A stretch of 64,000 nt of DNA from Nocardioides sp. Root240 (GTDB lineage: Bacteria > Actinomycetota > Actinomycetes > Propionibacteriales > Nocardioidaceae), in the NCBI RefSeq assembly GCF_001428825.1, contig NZ_LMIT01000010.1, positions 625,803 to 689,802 of the forward strand, in the 5' to 3' direction. Position numbers and translations under genes: made by a program. The notes beneath the pieces were generated by a model, which ran no database searches, had not been told where the DNA came from, and was given only the letters and a program-made list of their open reading frames with translations. How positions within the stretch are numbered: position 1 is the first letter of the stretch; each line of letters starts with the position of its first letter. This document shows, piece by piece, positions 35,462 through 42,965 of this stretch.

Positions 35462-35721
35462 CAGCGGACCCGCCCACCGGACCCGGACTCAAGTTCGCCG
35501 CTCCGCGAGCGACACACCGCTCCCAACCAGACGGCGGAGCACCCACCCGCTCTGCCGCAGAACCAACGACCCCGACACCCGGGTCTCCGAGCCGACCACT
35601 TCGCAGCGCCGTTTGCATTCCCTTCCTGCACAAGCGGCTGCCCGCGCCGGGAAACTGTGTCCCCGACGCGAGCGCGCGCATCACCGCACCCGAGGTCGGC
35701 GAGCCCGGTGCCGGCAAACCG

Positions 35722-35853
35722 TCAGCAGCACAGGCCGTGGTCGGCCCGGACACCACCCGCAGCCCCCGGCCCTTCGGCAACCGTCACACCGACGCCGGTC
35801 ACGGCGACGAGAATGAGAGCACCCAGGCGAACAGCAACCTTCTTCGAGAACAT
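35722..35853 (-). CDS. 43-residue peptide with signal sequence, candidate secreted signal
   Basis: ATG 35853 with AAGGAG 7 nt upstream; TGA at 35722. The product is MFSKKVAVRLGALILVAVTG followed by VGVTVAEGPGAAGG and a short C-terminus ending HGLCC. The first 26 residues are a textbook signal sequence and the mature part would be about 17 residues with two terminal Cys. It sits convergent to an HTH-TPR regulator and behind the same operator-like motif as the toxin operon. The frame may alternatively be the shortened start of a longer secreted protein. The 260 bp between its stop and the regulator's stop (35462-35721) contain nothing else I can support. Confidence 0.55.
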   Translation of the reverse strand: MFSKKVAVRLGALILVAVTGVGVTVAEGPGAAGGVRADHGLCC

Positions 35854-35876
35854 GGCAAAGCTCCTTCGATGTCAGA

Positions 35877-35908
35877 CACATCCGGACAGATGTGCAGACA
35901 TATTTAGG
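35877..35908 (-). promoter_or_regulatory. operator-like motif and promoter of the peptide ORF
   Basis: Contains the inverted repeat CACATC cggaca GATGTG (35877-35894) and, read on the minus strand, CCTAAATATGTCTG with TAAATA as a possible -10. It shares CTAAAT(A/T)TGTC and TGTCCG..GATGTG with 33069-33096. Confidence 0.5.
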
Positions 35909-36459
35909 AAGCTTGCGCGAGCGGTTCGTATGCGAATCGCTCGTTTTGTTAACTAGAGTTGCCAATGAGGCGCCCGGTGGCGCCCGGAGACGCACGGCGC
36001 GCCATCCCGCGATCGCCTCTCCAAGCGGACAGGTATAGGCACTACACTGTTGCCAACCAACGAATGTTGGATCTGGAGGTGACCGGCTGTGGGTATCGCC
36101 CGAGACGCGCTGAACCGCGCTCAGTCAGCGCCCGGCCCGAGGGCGCGCGGAAACACTCCGCCAACGCTGCGCAATCGGTCGGTGGGCGATCGAATTGCGT
36201 GCAACCTCAGGCATACGGGTCGACGCAACACGGCGCCCCTCCAGGCGCGGGAGTCGAGGCTCCCTGAACGTGGTCGCTTGCGAAGGCACGACCCCTTGGC
36301 GGGGCTGCGGTCCGAACGTTCACCGTGTCGGTCGTCGGCGCTACGAGCAGTGCGGGCCGCTCGCCCCACGGCCGACCGGCCGTTCCTTGCCGAGTCACAA
36401 ACCTGACCACTAAGCCGTCTGGTCGCGACGCACCTGTCCCCCTACGAAGAAAGCAACCC
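35909..36459. other. 550 bp without a confident gene
   Basis: AT-richer at its left end, with a promoter-like TACACT near 36044. A frame opening at GTG 36089 (VGIARDALNRAQSAPG...) has GGAGG upstream but is Arg/Pro-rich, resembles no known protein and looks like a chance ORF. I see nothing else. Confidence 0.4.
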
Positions 36460-36831
36460 ATGCTGCACACCCTGCGCTTGCGCATCGCGCTGATCAGCGC
36501 CGCTCTCGTCCTCGGCCCTATGCTCGCGGCCGTCGCCCCCGCCGAGGCCAACGCCCTGGTCTGTCGAGCATCCATGTCGGACTCGACACCGAAGCAGTAC
36601 AGCAACGTCACAGTGCGCGTACGCACCGCGGCGTACGCCAAGGTCCGCACTGTCGCGCACTACAAGACCACCAACACCACCAAGCCACGGACCGCCAACT
36701 CCGCCGGCCGCGCCAACGTCGGCTACTACATCTCCGGCGCCACCCCCGGCTACCGCGTCCGAGTCAACGTCACCGTCACCAAGAACGGACGCACGAGAAC
36801 TTGCGCGACCTCGTTCGTCCCGCATCGCTAG
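36460..36831 (+). CDS. small secreted protein
   Basis: 123 residues from ATG 36460. Signal peptide LRIALISAALVLGPMLAAVA with cleavage near PAEANA. The mature part of about 93 residues is basic and beta-rich (VCRASMSDSTPKQYSNVTVRVR; YRVRVNVTVTKNGRTRTCATS) with two Cys that could form one disulfide, suggesting an Ig-like or adhesin-type fold. No family recognised. It lies between the regulators and the defence genes on the plus strand. Confidence 0.7.
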   Translation: MLHTLRLRIALISAALVLGPMLAAVAPAEANALVCRASMSDSTPKQYSNVTVRVRTAAYAKVRTVAHYKTTNTTKPRTANSAGRANVGYYISGATPGYRVRVNVTVTKNGRTRTCATSFVPHR

Positions 36832-36907
36832 TCCATTTTCAGAGACGTCTTCGACTGTCGCATTCGCCCGCTCGGTCGACCGAGTTGCACTAAACAGAGG
36901 AGCTTCC

Positions 36908-37129
36908 GTGCCCTATTACTGCGTCAACAAGAACAGCCAACCGTCGACCGGCGACCACGAAGTCCACGACGTTGCGATCGGTCGGGCGCAGGGTTGCCTT
37001 CCGTCGGAGGTGAACCAGGTTGACCTCGGTTACCACGCCAATTGTGGCGCCGCTGTCACAGCTGCAAAGCGCACTTACTCTCGTAGCGACGGGTGCCGTT
37101 GGTGTGTGCCGACTTGCCACACAAGCTGA
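36908..37129 (+). CDS. small conserved Cys/His-rich protein
   Basis: 73 residues from GTG 36908 with GAGGAG 6 nt upstream. Sequence: MPYYCVNKNSQPSTGDHEVH near the start, GYHANCGAA in the middle and DGCRWCVPTCHTS at the end. Five Cys and three or four His in regular spacing suggest a metal-binding module. I recall similar short proteins beginning YYCVNKN in many bacteria without assigned function. It lies directly upstream of hamA. Confidence 0.7.
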   Translation: MPYYCVNKNSQPSTGDHEVHDVAIGRAQGCLPSEVNQVDLGYHANCGAAVTAAKRTYSRSDGCRWCVPTCHTS

Positions 37130-37282
37130 CCAGCGGGCGACGCACGCGCGAGCCTGTCATGCAGAACTATGCGGGCATTCTCGACGGGGCCTGGACCGCC
37201 GACACAGCCGCCCAACGACACGACAACGCCGAGAAGCTCGCCCCATCGTGCCTAGCACAGGTTTCAGCGCTCGGACATCGAG

Positions 37283-38164
37283 ATGGGTGACGCTTCCACC
37301 ACCCTGAGCGTCTTGGTCCACGACTTCGCGTGCTCACCCTCAGTAACCGGGTTGTGCGCAGGGTACGAGGACGGAACGTGGCGCCTCGAGCATTTGGCGC
37401 GCAGCATCGTGAAGGCCATCCCCGAGTTCGCCCTCACGTACTCCGAACTGCAGCACCTTGACGGCGACACAGCCGTGGAGATGCTTGGCCGAGCCGTGCG
37501 AAGCCTGTACTCAACAGACAAGTACGAAAAGCGGGGCGAGTTCGGCGAGGTTCTTCTGCACCTGGTGCTGCGAGAGGTTTTTAGCACAATCCCCGCCATC
37601 AGCAAGATCTACTTCCAGGACAACGACAACCATGTCGTGAAGGGGTTCGATGCAGTTCACGTCGTCGCATCATCGGACGACCTTGAGCTTTGGCTCGGCG
37701 AAGTCAAATTCTACGACAACCGCAGCAGTGCCGTCTCCGCGGTCAAGGCAGAGTTGCATCAGCACACGGACGGCAACTACCTCCGGCGCGAGTTCGCTGC
37801 CATTACCGGCAAGATCGACCCGGCATGGCCTCATGGCGACCGTCTAAAGCTGCTGCTTCACGAAAACACCTCCCTAGACGACGTATTCGACCGGATTGTC
37901 ATTCCCGTGCTGCTCACCTACGACAGCCCAGTCGTCGCCGATCGAATCGTGCAGCTCTCGACGGCGACCGACCGAGGCAAGAGCACGGCAAGTCGGTACG
38001 CCGAGGACTTCGAGAAGGAGATCAGAGACGGCCTTTCCACGTTCGCCGAGGGCATTCCGACCGGTGTACTGATCCGACTCATCCTCGTACCTCTCCATCA
38101 AAAGAAGGCGCTCGTCACGGAACTCCACACCCGCTTGAAGAGCATCCAGCGAGCCACCCAATGA
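37283..38164 (+). CDS. hamA: Hachiman defence protein HamA (DUF1837 nuclease)
   Basis: 293 residues. A DUF1837 protein with a PD-(D/E)XK-like active site: Asp123 in KGFDAVH and Glu140-x-Lys142 in LWLGEVKFYD, with upstream Glu residues in KRGEFGEVLLH. In the Hachiman system HamA is the DNA-degrading effector, held in check by HamB until phage-induced DNA damage is sensed, after which it destroys cellular DNA (abortive defence). Its TGA overlaps the hamB start as ATGA, giving coupled translation. Length and gene order match known Hachiman pairs. Confidence 0.9.
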   Translation: MGDASTTLSVLVHDFACSPSVTGLCAGYEDGTWRLEHLARSIVKAIPEFALTYSELQHLDGDTAVEMLGRAVRSLYSTDKYEKRGEFGEVLLHLVLREVFSTIPAISKIYFQDNDNHVVKGFDAVHVVASSDDLELWLGEVKFYDNRSSAVSAVKAELHQHTDGNYLRREFAAITGKIDPAWPHGDRLKLLLHENTSLDDVFDRIVIPVLLTYDSPVVADRIVQLSTATDRGKSTASRYAEDFEKEIRDGLSTFAEGIPTGVLIRLILVPLHQKKALVTELHTRLKSIQRATQ

Positions 38165-40293
38165 CCCCAGTTGAGATCCGAAATCATCTGACTCAAGAAT
38201 CGGTCAAGCCCGCCGATCAATTCAGAATCCTGCGCGCCATTGCAGCCATGTACAACGGCCGAGAAGCCGACGGCCGCGAATCACTGATCCGGGTCCTCGA
38301 CAGACGCGAACTCTTTGAGCCGCTCGAAGCGATGATCAACAGTCTGTTGGCCCGATACGGGCTCTATCCGTACATGGCCGGCGTTGACGACACGGCAACC
38401 ACGGCAGACGCGCTCCTCTACGAGCTCCATCGTCCGCTGGACTATGACAACGACGTCGTCCTGCACCGAGTCCAGGCCGACATCTACCGACGGATCCTTG
38501 ACGGTGAAAGCATCATCCTCAGCGCGCCCACAAGCTTCGGCAAGAGCTTGGTGCTCGATGCCGTGGCCGCGTCAGGCCGTTTCGAAAATATCGCCGTCGT
38601 GGTGCCAACGCTGGCGCTCATCGATGAGACCCGGAAACGTCTGTCACGTCTCCGCGACACCTACAAGGTGATCACACACCCATCCCAGACGCTCGATGAG
38701 CGCAACATTCTGGTGATGACCCAGGAACGCCTGCTGGACGTCGCGGAGTTGCCGCGCCTCGACCTCTTCATGATTGACGAGTTCTACAAGCTCGACAGCC
38801 GCAACGAGGAGAACAGGCCCGTACTTCTCAACCACGCGCTACATCGCCTGATGACGCACAGCCGCGCCTTCTACATGGCGGGACCCAACGTGCGTGACCT
38901 CGCGGCCGCCCTGCCAGCTCAGTTCACTGCGACGTTCACATCGACCGACTTCAAGACGGTCGTGTCGAACCTGCGGGTCATGCCCAAGCCCGCTCGAGGC
39001 GACGAGATTGCCGCGCTCGTCGAAGTGTGCCGCGAGCTCGAGGGACCGACTCTGATCTTCTGCAGCTCCCCCGAGAAAACCAGGAAGGTCGCTGAGGCCC
39101 TCCTGACGGCAGGTCTAGGCGACCAGAGCCCAGAAATGGCACCAGTCGCTACATGGGTAGCCGAGGAGTATCACCCAGACTGGCTGGTTGCCCGCGCCTT
39201 GACGAACGGGGTCGGCATCCATCACGCCCGGCTGCCGCGCTGGCTCGGGCAGTACACGGTCGGGGCGTTCAACAGCGGCATCCTGCAGTTCTTCGTCTGC
39301 ACCTCCACCATGATCGAAGGAGTGAACACTTCAGCGAAGAACGTCGTCGTGTTCGACCACAAGATCAAGAACAGAAACATCGACTACTTCACCTACTCCA
39401 ATATCGCCGGTCGATCGGGTCGGATGCGTCAGCATTTCGTGGGCGAGGTCATCGTCTTCCGTGAACCACCCGCGGAGGAACTGCCAATAGTCGACGTCCC
39501 TGTGTACAACCAGGCTTCCGACACCCCTTTGAGCCTTCTCATACAGCTCAGCGACGAGGAACTCACTGAGGAGTCAAAGCGGCGCCTTGAGGGGATGCTG
39601 GCCAATGCGACACTTCCGCTGGCCGTACTCCGCGAGAGTCGAGGCATTGATCCCGAACGCCAACTCGCGCTTGCTCGTGAAATCGCACGGATGGCGCCCA
39701 GCGAGGCAGTTCTGCTGGCATGGAACGGCTACCCAACATGGGAAGAGCTGCTCGCATGCTGCCAACTGATCGTGACTCACCTAAGACCCATCAGAGGACG
39801 CGAGAACGGGGTCTCAAGTGCGCGGCAGCTAACGTTCCGTCTTCGGCTGGCACAGACGACACAAGGCGACGTTCGACAGCTGGTGAACAATGAGCTCAGC
39901 GGCACGAGCTCTACGACTCGCGACGATCCAGACGCGGCCGTTGAAGAAGTGCTCGGTTTTCTACGCCAGTGGGTCGGGTTCGACATGCCCCGCCTCTTGT
40001 CTTGCCTGCAACGAGTGGTCAACCACGTGCTCCCGCAGCGCGGTATTGCCCGACGCGCCAACTACTCGCCGTATGTCGCAGCCTGCGAGTCGATGTTCCT
40101 TCCAGCCCACGTCGCCCTCCTTGACGAGTTCGGGATGCCCCCAAGCCTCGTCGACAAACTACGACCTCACCTGCCTCCGGCTGGCTCCGGGATCGACGCC
40201 GTCCTTGCTGAGATTCGACGACTCGACGTCAAGTCCCTCCAACTCGACCAGACCGAACAGTCATTGTTCGACGAGCTCCGTCGAACCATCTGA
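38161..40293 (+). CDS. hamB: Hachiman defence helicase HamB
   Basis: 710 residues from ATG 38161. Superfamily 2 helicase: Walker A SAPTSFGKSL (121-130), motif Ia VVVPTLALIDETRKR, motif II MIDEFYKL (DEFY at about 206-209 in place of DEAH, as in other HamB proteins), the helicase C-terminal start LIFCSSPEKTRKVAEALL, and motif VI NIAGRSGRMRQ (about 415-425). A helical C-terminal region of about 250 residues follows. In the established model HamB binds HamA and DNA and releases the nuclease when it meets damaged DNA. All key motifs are intact, so the system is probably functional. Confidence 0.92.
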   Translation: MTPVEIRNHLTQESVKPADQFRILRAIAAMYNGREADGRESLIRVLDRRELFEPLEAMINSLLARYGLYPYMAGVDDTATTADALLYELHRPLDYDNDVVLHRVQADIYRRILDGESIILSAPTSFGKSLVLDAVAASGRFENIAVVVPTLALIDETRKRLSRLRDTYKVITHPSQTLDERNILVMTQERLLDVAELPRLDLFMIDEFYKLDSRNEENRPVLLNHALHRLMTHSRAFYMAGPNVRDLAAALPAQFTATFTSTDFKTVVSNLRVMPKPARGDEIAALVEVCRELEGPTLIFCSSPEKTRKVAEALLTAGLGDQSPEMAPVATWVAEEYHPDWLVARALTNGVGIHHARLPRWLGQYTVGAFNSGILQFFVCTSTMIEGVNTSAKNVVVFDHKIKNRNIDYFTYSNIAGRSGRMRQHFVGEVIVFREPPAEELPIVDVPVYNQASDTPLSLLIQLSDEELTEESKRRLEGMLANATLPLAVLRESRGIDPERQLALAREIARMAPSEAVLLAWNGYPTWEELLACCQLIVTHLRPIRGRENGVSSARQLTFRLRLAQTTQGDVRQLVNNELSGTSSTTRDDPDAAVEEVLGFLRQWVGFDMPRLLSCLQRVVNHVLPQRGIARRANYSPYVAACESMFLPAHVALLDEFGMPPSLVDKLRPHLPPAGSGIDAVLAEIRRLDVKSLQLDQTEQSLFDELRRTI

Positions 40294-40436
40294 CCTAGTG
40301 GCACCTGCGAGGTCACGAAGCCAGCGAAATCCTGCGGCGAGTGGGCGTCCCGACGCTGTACGTCTCCCTTCCAACGACGCACTGTCTGAACTTCAGCGCG
40401 TTCTGCAACTGCTGACATAGAAAGCCGAGCGATGAC

Positions 40437-41117
40437 ATGACACAACCTCTTTCGAGCCCGCCCGATGGCCCGCCGCCTTCCGGACCTCCATCCTTAGGAC
40501 CGCCACTCTCTGGCCCACCCAAGCGTGGCAGGATTCGTGCATCAAAGGCCCTGATCGCTACAGGAGCTGTTCTCTCGGCTGCTGCGGCCGTCGGTCTCGC
40601 GTTCCTAGTTGGTCGGATCAGCGTGGACCCCACCTCCAGCGACCAATACGAAAGCCAAACCGAGAAACTTGAAGCGGCAGGCCGCGATCTCGATAGCGCA
40701 CACGAAGAGATCAACACGCTGAGCGACCAAGTCAGCGACGCCGAAGCGCAAGTCGACGCCCTCCTCGCCGACCAGCCGCCAGGCGAGGGCGCGGACGAGC
40801 CCGCCCTCAGCGACGGCGTCGCCATCGCACCCAAGAACATCAAGATCGCCCTGCGTACCCGTTCGAAAGAGTGCTTCGGCTCGGCAGGATGCCTCGTAAC
40901 TGTTCAAGCCGACCCGAACTACGTGGGAACCCAAGATGCATCGACCGGATCATGGGAGATCACCTACGAGATCCGTGGCGGGGAAGACGGCCCTGTCATC
41001 GAGACCATGACACTGACTGACGGCACCTTCACCTTTCCGGAAGAGCAGTCACTCGAAACGGCATCAAGCGGAACGAGACTGCAGGCCGTGGTCACCGAGG
41101 TCTACGCGCTCGACTGA
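40437..41117 (+). CDS. Pro-rich single-pass membrane protein with coiled coil
   Basis: 226 residues. A Pro-rich cytoplasmic N-terminus (PPDGPPPSGPPSLGPPLSGPP), basic stop PKRGRIRASK, one membrane helix (ALIATGAVLSAAAAVGLAFLVG), a periplasmic coiled coil (SQTEKLEAAGRDLDSAHEEI, NTLSDQVSDAEAQVDALLAD) and a C-terminal beta-rich domain with two Cys (SKECFGSAGCLVTVQ). No family recognised. It follows hamB by 143 bp; a link to defence is not shown. Confidence 0.7.
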   Translation: MTQPLSSPPDGPPPSGPPSLGPPLSGPPKRGRIRASKALIATGAVLSAAAAVGLAFLVGRISVDPTSSDQYESQTEKLEAAGRDLDSAHEEINTLSDQVSDAEAQVDALLADQPPGEGADEPALSDGVAIAPKNIKIALRTRSKECFGSAGCLVTVQADPNYVGTQDASTGSWEITYEIRGGEDGPVIETMTLTDGTFTFPEEQSLETASSGTRLQAVVTEVYALD

Positions 41118-41667
41118 TATGTAGGGGTCACTCCTGTCAGGAGGCAAGACGAATCGCCGCCACCAGCCGCGGTGGCAGCGACCTCCTTCGGGTTGAGGCC
41201 CTGCGACGCGTCGTCACCGTTCCGGGATGGTCTGTCGTACTCCAATACGCGCCTCGTCGTGCCCTGTACACGACAGACCAACCCGCCGGCGTGCACCCGC
41301 CAAGCGCCATGATGGCCGATCGGCTACAAGGGATTGGGTAGGTGTCGCGCTTTGACCGCAACTCCTTGCCGAACGCACCGATGGACCGAACACGTCGACC
41401 TCAAGGCACCGCTCGCCGCTGGGTGCGAGCGCTTTCCCGTAGGTCAGCTGCCAGCTTCGGCACGACCCAGCCCAACAGTGTTCACGGCCCGCTCTCCAAG
41501 GGCCCCGTCGTACCGCCGGTTGACGACTCTTGAAACCGCTGGTCCGGGCGTAGCCCGTAGCCACGTCATTCGAGCGGCACGCATGCTACGAAGGTTCGTA
41601 GTTCGGTCCGTCTCCCTGAGACGGACCGCGCGCCGTTTTCGGGGTGATTGACGAGTAGTGACGGGCG
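41118..41667. other. 550-bp gene-free stretch with paired hairpins, oriT candidate
   Basis: No coding sequence can be supported. Near its right end are two adjacent perfect hairpins: CTACGAA gg TTCGTAG (41586-41601) and CGGTCCGTCT ccctg AGACGGACCG (41604-41628). They lie 40-80 bp before the relaxase relic, where a transfer origin is expected in MobF systems. They could instead be a terminator. Confidence 0.4.
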
Positions 41668-42570
41668 GTGAACCGGACCGTGCACGGTGGCGTGAAGTTC
41701 TACCGCGGCTGCGCCAAAGAAGCCCGGAACTACGTCGAGGCGGACCGGTCCCGTGCTGATGACTACTACCTGGCAGAAGGATCCGGGATCGCGCAGTTGT
41801 ACGTCGCCTGCCCCGGGAGCCCGGTGACCGACGGGGGGACGCTGGACGGGGACGCCTACGAGGCGTGGGTCGCGGGCTACGACACCCTCGGTGGCGCGAA
41901 AGGCCGCCTGCGGACCGACGAGAAGGGGCTGCGGTTCGTCGAGGTCGTCGTCAACGGACCCAAGACCTGGTCCCTCGCCGCGTCCCTCCACCCCGAGATC
42001 GCGGACGCCTACGACGCCGTCCAACCGCGCGGCGGTCGAGATAATCGGCTGGCTCGCCGCGCACTCCACCACCCGCGTCGGCCCTCGCGGCCTGCAGGTC
42101 CAGGTCCCCGTCGAACGACTCGAAGCTGCGGTGGTGCGGCACTACACCTCCCGCGCTGGGGACCCGCACCGTCACCTCCACCTCCACCTCAACGCTCGCG
42201 TCTTCGCCCACGGTCGGTGGCGGGGTCTGCACTCGGTTGGGGTCGTGGACTCGATCGGGGCGATCAACGGGATCGGGCATGCCGCCGTCATGTGCGACCC
42301 CGACTTCCGCCGCACACTCGCCGCGTACGGGTACACCCTCGCCCCCGAGACCGGTGAGGTCGAACAGCTCACCCCGTTCGCGGCTGGGTTCTCCCATCGG
42401 GCCGCGCAGATCGGCCGACACGTCGATCGCTATGAAACGCAGTGGCGTAGCGAGCATCCCGGCCAGGAGCCCGGCCCCGCGTTACGCCGGTCCTGGGACC
42501 GGCGTGCGTGGGCCCAGGCCCGGCCCGACAAGGTCGTCCCGACCGACGGCGCCGCCTTCGTCCACCGTGG
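41668..42570 (+). pseudogene. MobF (TrwC-like) relaxase N-terminal relic
   Basis: The first frame (from GTG 41668) encodes HGGVKFYRGCAKEARNYVEA, DRSRADDYYLAEGSG and RFVEVVVNGPKTWSLAASLHP. At about 42021 the frame shifts and continues EIIGWLAAHSTTRVGPRGLQ, AAVVRHYTSRAGDPHRHLHLH (the three-His metal site) and RPDKVVPTDGAAF. It then runs directly into integrase sequence. Only about 300 of the usual 800-1000+ residues remain and the helicase half is absent, so transfer is not possible from this gene. Confidence 0.85.
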
Positions 42571-42945
42571 GCGACGAGCCGCTCTACGACAACGCCATCC
42601 ACTGGCGATGGCGAGCCACCCGCTCGGCGGCGCGGCTCACCCGAGTCCGGCTCCACGACCTCCGGCACTTCTACGCCTCGGGCTGATCGCAGCCGGCTGC
42701 GACGTCGTGACGGTGCAGCGGGCGCTCGGCCACTCGACCGCGACAACCACGCTCAACACCTACAGCCACCTGTGGCCGACCGCCGAGGACCGCACCCGCG
42801 CCGCGGCCGCAGACCTCATGAAGCAGGCCCTGGGGCAGTCCGCAGCGAGCCCCGCCGAGGGCACCGTCGCGGGACCTCTCTCGAATCTTGCGGACTATTT
42901 GCGGACCAGAGAGGGCCCGCAACGCTCTGACCTGCGGAAGCAGGC
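42567..42945 (+). pseudogene. tyrosine integrase C-terminal relic
   Basis: One frame encodes RLTRVRLHDLRHFYASG, with the H-x-L-R-H catalytic box. A missing base near 42682 shifts it, and the next frame continues LIAAGCDVVTVQRALGHSTA, TTTLNTYSHLW, which contains the GH box and the catalytic Tyr. The N-terminal arm and core-binding domains are missing because the relaxase relic abuts here. It ends at the right att site, the expected position for the element's own integrase. Confidence 0.85.
42889..42907. repeat. terminal tandem motif, right copy
   Basis: TGCGGACTATTTGCGGACC, near-identical and in the same orientation as 19441-19459. It lies between the integrase relic and the right att repeat. 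Confidence 0.55.
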
Positions 42946-42965
42946 CGATTCAGTAGTACCAGGGG
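42946..42965. repeat. attR-like direct repeat within menB 3' end
   Basis: Identical over 20 bp to 19291-19310. It supplies the last codons and stop of menB, so integration leaves the gene intact. Confidence 0.8.

Larger units (their letters stand above)
19291..42965. mobile_element. integrated accessory element in the 3' end of menB, mobility genes decayed
   Basis: A 20-bp direct repeat (CGATTCAGTAGTACCAGGGG) marks both ends, 19291-19310 and 42946-42965. The right copy is the last codons (PWYY, stop) of menB. A tyrosine integrase relic and a MobF relaxase relic adjoin the right end. Near both ends lie similar tandem TGCGGACT motifs (19441-19459 and 42889-42907) and a CTGACCTGC-containing flank. 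Cargo: NERD protein, RHS toxin operon with immunity array, HTH-TPR regulators, secreted proteins and the Hachiman system. Base composition is less GC-rich than in the flanks. Confidence 0.82.

Noticed and set aside
35355..35780. 141-codon minus-strand ORF overlapping the regulator end and the micro-ORF
   Set aside because: Ala/Gly/Arg-rich, no start signal, overlaps a well-supported gene.
36089..36406. ORF from GTG 36089 with GGAGG upstream
   Set aside because: Arg/Pro-rich product without domain and with atypical composition; kept only as a note in the intergenic entry.
37159..37290. 43-codon ORF just before hamA (MQNYAGILDGAWTADTAAQR...)
   Set aside because: No ribosome site, overlaps the hamA start, and no recognisable family; possible but unsupported.
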